This document shows positions 36,841 through 47,274 of a stretch of 64,000 nucleotides of DNA, one piece after another. Under the pieces are notes generated by a model. It was not told the origin of the DNA. It searched no databases and worked only from the letters and a program-made list of their open reading frames with translations. The stretch's first letter is position 1, and the number at the start of each line of letters is the position of its first letter. Both the position numbers and the translations under genes were made by a program. Origin of the DNA: Diphasiastrum complanatum (Eukaryota > Streptophyta > Lycopodiopsida > Lycopodiales > Lycopodiaceae); contig CM055097.1 of assembly GCA_029204225.1 (NCBI GenBank), positions 5,775,653 through 5,839,652 of the forward strand, given 5' to 3'.

Positions 36841-37575
36841 AAAGATATCTATTTTAATTTAGCATAGATCTTAGAATCAAGCCAAGCTTGATGAAAGCAC
36901 TCTTGAGCAATGCCATTGGTGAGAAGAACGACAATGCATGATGATGATCCAATGTGCTCTAAGTTGATCTCTCATCCAATAAGCTTTTCCCTTATAAAAT
37001 GATGTGCAACTTCAATATGCTTGCTCCTTGCATGAAAGATAGGACTATTGGCAAGGGCTTGGGCCGAGATGTTGTCACACTTGATCATAGGTAGATCTTC
37101 ATCCTTGATGCACTTGAGCTGAAATAATAGTCTTTTGTTCCATAGCACCTCTTTTGTTGTTGTTGTAAGGCCTCAGCCTCACAAGGTGATAGTGAAATCT
37201 TGTTTCTTGGCAAGATACAAGATTTCCTCCAAGATATATAGTGTAGGCACTTGTGGATTTTCTATTTACCTTGTCACTTGAGAAATCGAGTCCGAGTAGG
37301 CTTCCATTGATAGATCTTCACTTTTCTAGAGTAATCCATAATCATATGTAGAAGATACATATCTCAAGACTCTCTTCACTGATTTTCAATGATAGATCTT
37401 TGGATTTTGCATGAATTGACTTAGCTTGTGCACACAAAAGCTCAACTCGGGCCTAGTGATGGTCAACCAAATCAAGGAGCCAATAAGACTCCTAAAAAGG
37501 GTGATGTCCTCGAAAGATGTTTCATCTCCCTTATTAGGATCTTTTACAATATCATAGGTGTATCTACACTCTTAC
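36841..37575 (-). pseudogene. Copia C2 RT end and RNase H
   Basis: Read on the minus strand from 37575: a FEDITLFRSLIGSLIWLTIT stretch and SFCVHKLSQFMQNP, the RT/RNase H connection. Further on, toward 36900, it gives KCDNISAQALANSPIFHARS followed by KHIEVAHHFIREKLIG, the conserved RNase H end. Stops and shifts occur (for example after KLIG and NPKIYH). The DSDWAG middle part was not clearly found, so a deletion is likely. Confidence 0.82.
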
Positions 37576-38229
37576 TGTGAAAATTGTCAACATTTCCTAG
37601 CTAGTTTGAGGCCTAAATTGGCAATTTTTGTACATAGTTTTGGATCTAACCTTTCACACGTGTGAAAGAGACCTAGATACTTTTATTCTAGTATATATTT
37701 CATGTTGAAGAAGTCTCAAACTTCGGGACCTTCTAAATGACACTAAAATCATGTTATTTGGACATATAGGCCAAAATTGGCTATTTTAGGTTACTGGTGT
37801 CCTAAAATTGGGTCCTAAGTTCTAGAGAGAGGAGAGAGAGTCATCTCTCTCACCTATATTAGGCTGAAATTCGTGGAGAACAGGTTGGAGAAACCTTTTG
37901 TATGCTTCATTGAGATCAATAGATCATTGTCATTGTTTCTTCCTCCATTGAGAGCATTGTTGTGTGTATTGTCTTCAAGCTATTGTGTATGATCTTAGGT
38001 GCTTTTCAAAAGTGGTAGGCTGATGTATTATGGACTGTATAATGCTATTTTGGGCCGCACTTGATGTTTATGGAAGTTTCCATTTGTGATAAATGCTTTT
38101 TGATCAAGTTCTTTGCATTCTAGGTAGCATAGAATGTGTTGCCAATTCCTAGCTTATGTAGTTTGGAGTGCAAGCATTCAAGCCAATGATCTTGGAGTTT
38201 AGATCCACTTAGGATCTGTATTTTTCACA
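37576..38229 (+). repeat. 5' LTR of copia D
   Basis: Starts tgtgaaaattgtc, ends tatttttcaca; the ends form TGTGAAAA/TTTTCACA inverted repeats. Contains an 18-bp perfect palindrome with a CACGTG core at 37651-37668 (ctttcacacgtgtgaaag). Ends directly at the PBS. Confidence 0.96.
37651..37668. promoter_or_regulatory. CACGTG palindrome (G-box-like) in LTR
   Basis: ctttcacacgtgtgaaag is a perfect 18-bp palindrome, repeated in the 3' LTR at 43519-43536. CACGTG is the core bound by plant bZIP and bHLH factors; a regulatory role here is inferred from family knowledge and position near the LTR start. Confidence 0.5.
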
Positions 38230-38243
38230 TGGTATCAGAGCTG
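38230..38243 (+). other. Primer-binding site of copia D
   Basis: tggtatcagagctg immediately after the 5' LTR: the plant copia initiator-Met tRNA site. Confidence 0.92.
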
Positions 38244-39401
38244 GTTGACTTCTATTTACAGTAAGTATTCCATTTTTGGTGATATTTGGATGTTTGATCA
38301 AGTTCTAGCATGATTTTGCATTGCTTTGTTGATCAAATCTTACTAACCTTTGTTTTGTGAGTTGAACTTGTGGATCAAAAGCATATTTCAGGTCTATTGA
38401 AGATCAGAGGCTGAAAAGAAACTATTTTGGATCAGATCATAACACCTAATCATTTGTGATTGTGAGGCTTGTGCATATTCAATACTAACAATGTTCTTTT
38501 CAATCCTATTGTTGACAATCTCCATTCTTGGATGAACACTCTCCTTAAGTGGATGAAACTTCTCCTTAAGTGGATGACAAATGCTCTTTTGAGTGAGTTG
38601 TAATTCTCCTAAAGGCTGAGCAAAGCTCCCATTTGGATGAAAGATCCCCTTTTTTGGGTGAACATATTGTAAGCTCCATTGTGAAGAGCATATTGTAAAG
38701 ATTGTCATCAATTTTGGCATAAATTTTGGTGTACTTTGTTGAGCATGTAAGTAACTCTCCTTATGTAATTTGATTGGAGCATTTGCTGGAAGGTGTTAAC
38801 CATTATGCAAGTGTGTTTTCAGGTTCTTAACAGGTTGAGGAACATTCTCATGTGAAGTGATCTTAGATCTACATCTAAACACCAAGATTTGACAAGATAG
38901 TGAAGCTAGTCTTGTGATTCACTAAGTGTGCTCATTCATTCACCTCTAAATCTTGTATTTATCACTTGCTGGAGTTTATAAACTTTTAGAAGTGTGGTTT
39001 ACATGTGGTTTTACAGGTTGAATCAATATCTTAGTGTGTTGATCATATGTTGATCAAGTTTGTTCATTACTAGGTAATCTTGGCATCCTAGTTTTGGGTA
39101 TTTTCTAAGAATGCAAGTAACTCTTCACACCATAACTTGATTTGGTCACTTGCTGGAAAGTTTGAGAGCTTAAGCAAGAGTGTGTTCAGGTTGGTTTGAT
39201 TTTGTAATCCATTCTTAGTGTGTGCAAAGTGTTGCATGTGTTTCAATCTTCCTTTCTATGCTTGGAAACCATCTAGGTTCAAGATAGAAGTGTTTTAGGG
39301 TCCTAAATCTTCATAGATCTCTTTATCTATCATTTGTTGAGAGAAAAGTGAGTGCTAAGTGCTTTAGGACAGAACCTAAAAGTTGAAGAAACATTAGAAT
39401 C
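38244..39401 (+). other. Untranslated leader of copia D
   Basis: A 1.16-kb leader between PBS and the start of gag, long for a copia element. Related blocks recur about 365 bp apart (caagtaactct...cttgctggaa... at about 38750 and 39114), suggesting internal duplications. No long plus-strand frame. Confidence 0.7.
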
Positions 39402-42400
39402 ATGGCTTCCAATGGTGGGATCATGCTAGAGTCTAGTGAAAGGTTGAGTTCATCAAACTACTCTACTTGGAAAGTGAGGATGGAGTCCTTACTTGAGTTG
39501 AATGAACTCATGGACATAGTTGCAGAAATTGAAGAGAGACCTCTCACACTTCAAGAGCAACAAAGGTTTGATAAGAAGGCCAAAAGGGCTCTTCATATCA
39601 TTAAAATGAATGTTACAAATGAACTTCTCAAGGAAGTTGGAAAGTGTCAAAGTGCAAGTGAGGCATGGAATGCCTTAAAGAAGCTCTTTGAATCAAAGTC
39701 CACATCTAGGGTATTGACCCTAAGGAGACAAATATTTTCTAGTAGGCAAAGAGAGGGTGAAAGTGCTCATGCATTTATCTTGAGAGTTAAGTCCCTAAGT
39801 GATGATTTAGCATGCATTGATGAGAACATAAAAGATGGTGAAATAGTCCAAGTTATGTTGAATGGTTTGCTAAATGAACATGCTAACCTTGTGCAAAGTT
39901 TTGCCATTCAAAGAGTCTTGCCAAGTGTGGTTGACTTGCAAGAAATCTTATTGGCTGAAGAACATAGGTTGCAATCAAAGCTTGATGGTGCATCCTTGCA
40001 AGGTGGAGGTGAAGAGGCTTTCTTCACAAAAGGCAAATTCAAGGGCAAAGGTAAAGGCAAAGGGAAATGGTCCAAAGGTGGTAACTTTGATCATGATGAT
40101 CACTCTTCCTCTTCCTCTTCTACTAAGAACAATAAGTCAAAGTTCAAGTGCTTTTATTGTGGGATAAAAGGTCATTTTGCAAATGAATGTTATAAGAAGA
40201 AAAGAGAGCAAGGAGAGAGGCAAGGAAATCTTACAATAGATGAGGAAGAACATAACACATGTGAATCACTTGTTATGACTTCAAGTTTGTTAGCCAACAT
40301 AGATGATAATGATCCTTGGTGGATTGATAGTGGAGCCTCATCTCACATGACAAGACATAAGGAATACTTTACATCCTTATTGTCTTATGAGGGAGAAGGT
40401 AACATCATCTACACTGCAAATGATGGTCAATGTGACATCAAAGGCATAGGCACTATTCCTATTTCCCTTTCAACAAATAGGAAAGCAAATCTTGAAAATG
40501 TTTTGTACATTCCTTCAATCACTAAGAATTTGCTTAGTGTAAGTCAAATGATTGACAAAGGACTTGATGTGGAGTTCATTGGAGATGCATGTTTGATAAG
40601 TAAATGTGGATCCTTGATTGCTCAAGGTAGGAGGCATGGTAAACTTTTCAAGCTTGATGCATGTGTGATCTCTAATCATGAAGGATGTATGGCTAGGGAG
40701 CAATTGACAAACCAAGAAGTTTGGCACAAGAGGTTGGGCCATCCCAACTTCAAATCTTTGGAGGTAATGGCAAAGAAAGAGCTTGTTCTTGGTCTCCCTA
40801 AAAGTCTTGTTGCAAACAATAGTGTTTGTGAACATTGTGCCTTGTCCAAATCTCATAGACTTGCTTATTCTAGATCTACTTCTAGATCTAAAGAAGCTTT
40901 TCAACTTGTGCATTCTGATATTCATTCTTCTAGTACAACTAGCAATGGTGGGGCAAAGATGTATGCAACTTTCATTGATGACTTTAGTAGGTATACTTGG
41001 ATCTATCTTCTTAAAAGTAAGGATGAAGTGTTTGCTGCATTTGTCAAGTTCAAGAATGAAATGGAAAACCAATTCAATACAAAGATCAAATGCTTAAGAT
41101 CTGATAATGGAGGGGAATACACCTCAAATAGGTTCAAAGACTTTTGTATAGCACATGGGATTAAGAGGGAGATGTCTAGTCCTAGGACTCCACAACAGAA
41201 TGGAGTGGCCGAGAGGAAGAATAGAACCCTTTGTGAATGTGCCAAGGCAATGAGACTACATGCTAATCTTGCTAAGTCTTTTTGGGGGGAAGCTTTAGCA
41301 TGTGCTAACTATCTATGTAATAGATGGACAAGTGCTTCCTTGGATGGTAAAACTCCTCATGAGGTTCTTTATGGTAGAAGGCCGAGTGTCAAGCATTGTA
41401 GGATCTTTGGATGTACATGTTTTGTCAATATCACACTTGATGATAGAACTAAAGAAGATCCTTCATCAAAGAAGGGTGTGTTTGTTGGCTATAGTGAAGT
41501 AAGCAAGGCTTACAAAGTGTACATTCCTTCTACAAAGAAAGTTGTCATAAGTAGGGATGTCATCTTTCATGAAGAGAATGTTTCCAATGTTGTTGATGTT
41601 GATGTTGATGTGCCTACTAATCATCATGATGTGCAAGATGTCTTGGATGAAGATGGAGATGCCACTCCAAAGCAAACTTCAAGGAAGACTCAAAGGCAAA
41701 GGGCTAAGCCATCAAGGCTAACCTATGATGAAAAAGGAAAGCAAGTGGTGGACAACTCTAACTTTGCTTTTCTTACCTCTTTTGATGAACCAACTTGTGT
41801 AGGTGAAGCAATTCAAAAGAAGGAATGGATCCAAGCCATGGATCATGAGCATCAAGCACTCATCAAAAGCAACACATGGAGGTTGGTAAAGCTTCCAAAG
41901 GACAAGAAGGCAATTGGTTGTAAGTGGATCTTCAAGATCAAGACAAATCAAGATGGATCAATCAACAAGTACAAGGCAAGGTTGGTGGCAAAGGGGTATG
42001 CTCAAGAATATGGTATTGACTATGATGAGACCTTTGCACCCGTGGCAAAGATGGTAACTATTCGAATCCTAATCTCTCTTGCAACTCTTTATGATTGGGA
42101 TATGTGGCAAATGGATGTTACTAATGCCTTCTTGAATGGTGATCTTGAAGAAGATATTTACATGGAGCAACTCAAGTGGCAATTTCTTCAAGGCAAGGAA
42201 GATCTCGTTGAGGTTTGGTTTGAGCTCAAATGGGCTGGTTTTATTAGGTTTGATACTCAACTTCATCTACTCTACTTCATGTTGGATAGAAGTGTAGAAA
42301 TCTATCTTTTGGTTTATGATGGTGACATTGTTTTCACTAACTATAGTGAAAGGTTGAAATCAAGCAATGATGAGATCTTGTGGGATGTTAATCATGTGTT

Positions 42401-43430
42401 TGAGAGGGAGTATCTTCAGAGGTTCAGATCTGAAGATGTTTATAAATGCAAAGTCCTTGATGTTTTATTGGAAGATCAAGATGTTGATCTTGAATTGCTT
42501 CATCAACACCAAGAGGCAAGTAGCAATTGGAAGCTAGTCAAAAGCATGAAAGGGGAGCCACATGGGCAAAGCATCTTGGATCTGTTTTTACAGGTCCTTG
42601 AAGGTTCAAGTAAGGTTCTTGGAGCAGCAAGGAAGTGTCCTTTTACTCTACCTTACTTGTTTAATCTCATGTATGAACATTGTCATGTCAATGTGTTGGA
42701 ATTGTCAAAATTCAATGAAACTAGTTCCACAGTTTTGCATCTTTTGGATCTTGGAGATGGAATAGTTATCATTGCTGGTTTTTATGATCAAGTACATGCA
42801 TTCATTCAAATCTCAAAAGATATGGAAGTGGTCAATATGTTTACTTTTGAGCAAAGTTCAAGATCTAGCATCCTAGTGTTGGCAAATTGGCAAATTGTTG
42901 ACAATGTAGGATCAAGCGTTATATGCAAATCTTGTGGAGATACTTCAAGTATTTCAAGTTCAGGTTTTGCTCATTCAAATGGAACAGAGAACACATCATT
43001 TTGGCATTCATTCACTCAAGGGCTTTCGTGGATTGGAGATCTACAAAGGCAAGGTGGTGATGGAGGTTCATTCATGGAGATACATGGTGCATTCACTATG
43101 GGCATAGTGGAATGTGGACGAGGCATGCAAACACCTATTGGTTACTTTCACTTACAACTTGTTTGCTGCTGTTTTACAGAGAACTCAAAGGTGGATACAT
43201 GGAGGAATCCTTTCATTGTTATTCTATGTTCTTTTACATGTATCTTGTTCACCATTCTATGTAAAATTGATGTAAGAAATAGTGAAGCATCCTATATGGG
43301 CACTATTATCTATATCAATTATGTTGTACTTCATATTGTACATATTAGAACACTTGAAAAGAGATCTATCATCATGATGGAGATCATTCTTAGGTTGGAG
43401 CAAAGTAGTGTTGTAAAACTAGCAAGTTAA
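39402..43430 (+). CDS. Copia D gag-protease-integrase-RT polyprotein with atypical C-terminus (1342 aa)
   Basis: Residues 1-240 are gag (SSNYSTWKVRMESLL, then a UBN2-type LKKLFESKSTSRVLTLRRQI). The knuckle is C250/C253/H258/C263. Protease catalytic DSGASSH begins at D309. Pre-integrase zinc: WHKRLGHPN at 441, with CEHC downstream. The integrase triad is D506, D568 and E604 (HSD, RSDNGGEY, NGVAERK; D-D-35-E). RT begins near 830 (NTWRLVKLPKDKK; ARLVAKGYAQEYG) with its first catalytic Asp at D905 in QMDVTNAFLNG. Beyond about 925 the match collapses: the SLYGLKQ region is missing and YVDD is replaced by YDGD at 972-975. From about 1000 to 1342 no RNase H motif is visible, yet the frame stays open to the PPT. 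Start chosen as the first Met upstream of gag. Confidence 0.93.
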   Translation: MASNGGIMLESSERLSSSNYSTWKVRMESLLELNELMDIVAEIEERPLTLQEQQRFDKKAKRALHIIKMNVTNELLKEVGKCQSASEAWNALKKLFESKSTSRVLTLRRQIFSSRQREGESAHAFILRVKSLSDDLACIDENIKDGEIVQVMLNGLLNEHANLVQSFAIQRVLPSVVDLQEILLAEEHRLQSKLDGASLQGGGEEAFFTKGKFKGKGKGKGKWSKGGNFDHDDHSSSSSSTKNNKSKFKCFYCGIKGHFANECYKKKREQGERQGNLTIDEEEHNTCESLVMTSSLLANIDDNDPWWIDSGASSHMTRHKEYFTSLLSYEGEGNIIYTANDGQCDIKGIGTIPISLSTNRKANLENVLYIPSITKNLLSVSQMIDKGLDVEFIGDACLISKCGSLIAQGRRHGKLFKLDACVISNHEGCMAREQLTNQEVWHKRLGHPNFKSLEVMAKKELVLGLPKSLVANNSVCEHCALSKSHRLAYSRSTSRSKEAFQLVHSDIHSSSTTSNGGAKMYATFIDDFSRYTWIYLLKSKDEVFAAFVKFKNEMENQFNTKIKCLRSDNGGEYTSNRFKDFCIAHGIKREMSSPRTPQQNGVAERKNRTLCECAKAMRLHANLAKSFWGEALACANYLCNRWTSASLDGKTPHEVLYGRRPSVKHCRIFGCTCFVNITLDDRTKEDPSSKKGVFVGYSEVSKAYKVYIPSTKKVVISRDVIFHEENVSNVVDVDVDVPTNHHDVQDVLDEDGDATPKQTSRKTQRQRAKPSRLTYDEKGKQVVDNSNFAFLTSFDEPTCVGEAIQKKEWIQAMDHEHQALIKSNTWRLVKLPKDKKAIGCKWIFKIKTNQDGSINKYKARLVAKGYAQEYGIDYDETFAPVAKMVTIRILISLATLYDWDMWQMDVTNAFLNGDLEEDIYMEQLKWQFLQGKEDLVEVWFELKWAGFIRFDTQLHLLYFMLDRSVEIYLLVYDGDIVFTNYSERLKSSNDEILWDVNHVFEREYLQRFRSEDVYKCKVLDVLLEDQDVDLELLHQHQEASSNWKLVKSMKGEPHGQSILDLFLQVLEGSSKVLGAARKCPFTLPYLFNLMYEHCHVNVLELSKFNETSSTVLHLLDLGDGIVIIAGFYDQVHAFIQISKDMEVVNMFTFEQSSRSSILVLANWQIVDNVGSSVICKSCGDTSSISSSGFAHSNGTENTSFWHSFTQGLSWIGDLQRQGGDGGSFMEIHGAFTMGIVECGRGMQTPIGYFHLQLVCCCFTENSKVDTWRNPFIVILCSFTCILFTILCKIDVRNSEASYMGTIIYINYVVLHIVHIRTLEKRSIIMMEIILRLEQSSVVKLAS

Positions 43431-43443
43431 GTTGAAGAGGGAG
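43431..43443 (+). other. Polypurine tract of copia D
   Basis: ttgaagagggag directly precedes the 3' LTR and follows the stop codon within a few bases, so the coding frame reaches the PPT itself. Confidence 0.85.
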
Positions 43444-44097
43444 TGTGAAAATTGTCAACATTTCCTAGCTAGTTTGAGGCCTACATTGGCAATTTTTGTA
43501 CATAGTTTTGGATCTAACCTTTCACACGTGTGAAAGAGACCTAGATACTTTTATTCTAGTATATATTTCATGTTGAAGAAGTCTCAAACTTCGGGACCTT
43601 CTAAATGACACTAAAATCATGTTATTTGGACATATAGGCCAAAATTGGCTATTTTAGGTTACTGGTGTCCTAAAATTGGGTCCTAAGTTCTAGAGAGAGG
43701 AGAGAGAGTCATCTCTCTCACCTATATTAGGCTGAAATTCGTTGAGAACAGGTTGGAGAAACCTTTTGTATGCTTCATTGAGATCAATAGATCATTGTCA
43801 TTGTTTCTTCCTCCATTGAGAGCATTGTTGTGTGTATTGTCTTCAAGCTATTGTGTATGATCTTAGGTGCTTTCCAAAAGTGGTAGGCTGATGTATTATG
43901 GACTGTATAATGCTATTTTGGGCCGCACTTGATGTTTATGGAAGTTGCCATTTGTGATAAATGCTTTTTGATCAAGTTCTTTGCATTCTAGGTAGCATAG
44001 AATGTGTTGCCAATTCCTAGCTTATGTAGTTTGGAGTGCAAGCATTCAAGCCAATGATCTTGGAGTTTAGATCCACTTAGGATCTGTATTTTTCACA
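43444..44097 (+). repeat. 3' LTR of copia D
   Basis: 654 bp, identical in length to the 5' LTR. Differences seen: cctacattgg versus cctaaattgg, cgttgag versus cgtggag, ctttcca versus cttttca, and aagttgc versus aagtttc. Followed by cttac. Confidence 0.96.
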
Positions 44098-44860
44098 CTT
44101 ACAATTTTCCATATGAAACTTTTTGAGCATTGAAAGAGCATATCTAAATTGACTAATGAAAGCATGATCATAATAAATATCTATCTCTTGCATTTTGAAT
44201 TTTCTACCAAGTGCACTTTTAGTCTCATCTACTAACTTCATGCAACTTCCACATAAGATGATGTCATCTATAGATGATGAGAATGATAAGATCACTATTC
44301 ACAAACTTTACGTACATAGATGGATCATAGTCACTTAGAACAAATTCAAGTGATATGAGATATGAGTTGAGCCTTGCATACCATGATCTTGGGGCTTGCT
44401 TGAGCCCATATAAGCTTTTGAAGAGTAGACAAACCTTGGATTTTTCACCTTTCTTAATAAAGCTTTGTGGTTGCTCCATATATATCTCCTCATCAAGATA
44501 TTAAGAAAAGCATTAGAGACATCAAGTTGAAACATTTTCCACTTGAAGTAGCATGCAATAGAGATGATGATCCTTATAGTCACCATCTTTGCAGCAGGTG
44601 CAAAGGTGTCTTCATAGTCTAGGACTTGAATTTGAGCATAGACTTTTGCACATAGTCTTGCTTTGAGCTTGTTGATAGAACCATTATTGTTGTACTTGAT
44701 TCTAAACACCCACTTGCATCCAATAATGTGCTTTTTGGTAGGTGGATCCACTATCTCCCAAGTGTTGTTGGTAATCAAAGCATCATACTCCCTTGCCATA
44801 GCTTCATACCACTCCTTTGATTGGAGTGCATCTTGTACACTTCTAGGCTCTTCATGAGAG
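44098..44860 (-). pseudogene. Copia C2 reverse transcriptase, 5' part
   Basis: Minus-strand frames give NNTWEIVDPPTKKHIIGCKW, an INKLKARLCAKVYAQ stretch, DYEDTFAPAAKMVTIRIIIS and FQLDVSNAFLN, then in a shifted frame a CLLFKSLYGLKQAPRSWYAR stretch, and in another (44077-44295) SSIDDIILCGSC where YVDD would be. Shifts occur near 44500 and 44290. The RT stops at the copia D insertion point (44098). Confidence 0.88.
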
Positions 44861-44969
44861 ATAGAAAATGCATGCACTTCTAGGCTCTTCATGAGAGATA
44901 GAAAATGCATAATTGGTGGATTCAGCATGCACTTGCTTGCCTTTGTCAATATATGAGAGCCTCTTGGGC

Positions 44970-45122
<153 letters not shown>

Positions 45123-45190
45123 ATTCTTCTAGGTGTGAATGCTTGAAGATGCTCCTCCTCAAGCCTTGATCCCATCATTTCATGGTTGTC

Positions 45191-45448
45191 TTAAATATTG
45201 ATAATAGAGGATGAGAAATGGACATCAAAGTGCACAGGATCTAATGGATGACGAGTCTTGATATTAGATCTTGGATATGGCCTCCTATGTGACTTTGCAA
45301 TTGCACATGATTCACAAGGCTTGAGCTCCTTTGATAAGGTCTTTGGCAAACCAATAGATTTGACTTCTTTGACCATAGATGACATGGCTTTAAAGTTGGA
45401 ATGGCCCAATCTTTTATGCCATAATTCTTCTTGAGAGATCTTGGTCAT
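45191..45448 (-). pseudogene. Copia C2 pre-integrase/integrase start
   Basis: The frame reads ELWHKRLGHSNFKAMSSMVK followed by SCAIAKSHRRPYPRSN and DPVHFDVHFSSS, matching the zinc region and first integrase Asp block of copia D (WHKRLGHPNFKSLEV, HSDIHSSS). The rest of the integrase between here and the RT at 44860 is missing: the microsatellite and a shortened connector occupy its place. Confidence 0.85.
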
Positions 45449-45599
45449 ATAGAAAATATCACAAGAGTTAGCACTATCTCTTGGTCATATAGGAAATATC
45501 ACAAGAGTTAGCACTATCTCTTGAATCCTCTTTATAGATGCCTCCAAATCCACTAGCATTAATCTCATCCTCTCTCTTGATTATACAAGTGTCAATACA

Positions 45600-45980
45600 A
45601 ACTTGACATCTAGGCCATTATCAAGCAACATTAATGAGATTTTTGGTTAGCTTTGGCACAAACAAATAGAGCTTTGCCATCTCCATCATTGTTGATTGAG
45701 AGTTTGTTCATCCTCATGAGCTTGTTTTCTTGTCTCCTTGTAAGGCCTCCAAACATGGTAGCTTCTCCTTGATTGCATATGATTGGACAAGATTGTCAAT
45801 ATCATCACTAGACTCCAAGAGAAAGGATCCCAAGGAAGCCATGAAAACTTGAGTAATTTTCTTGTAATGGATCAAAAAGTTTTGCTTCTCTCTCAATAAT
45901 GGATTCAATAATGGTGTCCTACCAACTCCGATTTGAGATCTTGCAACTTGGTGTGAGATCAATCTCACTAGCTCTACCAA
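45600..45980 (-). pseudogene. Copia C2 gag fragment
   Basis: 45714-45980 contains NLVQSYAIKEKLPCLEALQG, matching NLVQSFAIQRVLPSVVDLQE of copia D gag, after a QVFMASLGSFLLESSDDIDN region. The nucleocapsid knuckle and protease are not clearly seen below 45714, indicating deletion. The 5' boundary of gag is uncertain. Confidence 0.6.
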
Positions 45981-46889
45981 TATCTCTCAAACTAGATCAA
46001 GCTTTCAATCAAAGATGAAGCAAGGACAAATTTTGGGCCACCTTCACTCAAGCACATTTGAAGCACTCAAAACATCCACAAAAGACTCAAATACAATTGA
46101 TTTGTATGAAACTATGTGGCTATGACCTCAAAATGATGCCTAGATCTCAACTAGACAAGATTGGCAAGATTTTTCTTGAGTTTTTGGATCAAACTAGTTA
46201 GATATGGGTCAAGCTTGGTGTGTCCAACCAGGTTGGGTGCCCTACCACCTTGATTCAAATGGCTATAACTTCCACAAGACACACTCAATTCTTTTGAGAA
46301 ATCAAACTTATTAAATATGAGATCATATCTTAGTTAAATCATTTGTGCAAAACAAAATGAATGGAAGATGGGATAGTCTTTATTTTTGGAGCATTTTGTC
46401 TCTACAATTTATAGGCTTGTGCAGATCTAAATACAATACCAACACCTTCAGAACCAATGATTGATTAGAGAAAAGCATATGATCATAACAAACATCTAGA
46501 CAAAAACTAGTCACAATGGTAGATTTCAAATTTATCATCAAATTGCTTGGAAAATCCCACATGGATATATATAAATACAAAATCAGCTCCGATTTGAGAG
46601 TTTAGGGTTACCTTTGATCCCATCATGACATAAATCTAACATCTAACCTTTTAGGTCATAAGATCCACCCTAATTGGGAGTCAAGATCTTAAGATCCTTC
46701 AACAAGATAAAAATTGCTATTTCTAGCTCCTACAAAATCTCTAGGCTTACGAATCAACCGCAACTATGATGAAGGAAATCCATACCTTCGTCAGTCCAGG
46801 TACATCCAGAAGATCCTTGAAGATTTCGAGATGTTAGATTGAAAAGGGGCAAACACCCCAATGCTTGCAAGAACAATTTTGACAAATGA
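45981..46889. other. Unassigned sequence between copia fragments
   Basis: No coding region recognised. It could be the leader of C2 or unrelated spacer; the expected C2 5' LTR was not found by eye. Confidence 0.4.
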
Positions 46890-47262
46890 AAAAAGTTCGA
46901 AGACTGACAAAGAAAAAGAGACAACGCAACACATGCCTTACAGGAGCTAATTGGATCACTCATGTATCTAGCAGATAACACACGTCCCGACATTGCTTAT
47001 GTCATGTTCAAGATGAGCCAATTTAGCACAAACCTAGGTGGGACACACTGGAAGATCGCAAAACGAATCCTATAGTACCTTCCGAAGATGGAGGATTTTG
47101 GGTTGTGTTGCTCTCGTGATGTCGGGTCCCAAATGCACTCCTATAGTGATGCAAGTTGGGCATCACTCAAAGACGACTACAAAAGTGTCTCAGGAGGATG
47201 ATCCATTGTAGCAAGTGCAGCAATTCTCTGGGTCAACAAGAAGTACAGACCATCACATTGTC
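46890..47262 (+). pseudogene. Copia RT end/RNase H fragment, plus strand
   Basis: The plus strand reads LIGSLMYLADNTRPDIAYVM and FKMSQFSTNLGGTHWKIAKR, then after an in-frame stop HSYSDASWASLKDDYKSVSG and a SIVASAAILWVNKKY end. These are the RT-RNase H connection and the core of RNase H, with SDASWA matching the usual SDSDWAG block. A frameshift is evident near 46943. It abuts copia C3, which runs in the opposite direction, at about 47263. Confidence 0.88.
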
Positions 47263-47274
47263 GCACAGATTGCT

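Larger units (their letters stand above)
37576..44097 (+). mobile_element. Young, structurally complete copia retrotransposon D
   Basis: 6522 bp bounded by two LTRs of exactly 654 bp (37576-38229, 43444-44097) that differ at about four positions, so the insertion is recent. A 5-bp target duplication CTTAC sits at 37571-37575 and 44098-44102. The PBS follows the 5' LTR, a 1.16-kb leader precedes one 1342-codon frame, and a purine tract precedes the 3' LTR. It lies inside the RT of copia C2. gag, protease and integrase look intact. The RT is degenerate after its first third and no RNase H is recognisable, so it probably needs polymerase from another element. Confidence 0.96.

Noticed and set aside
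42562-42765. Separate 67-codon frame within copia D tail
   Set aside because: It overlaps the 1342-codon frame in another phase and has no motif; treated as a shadow.
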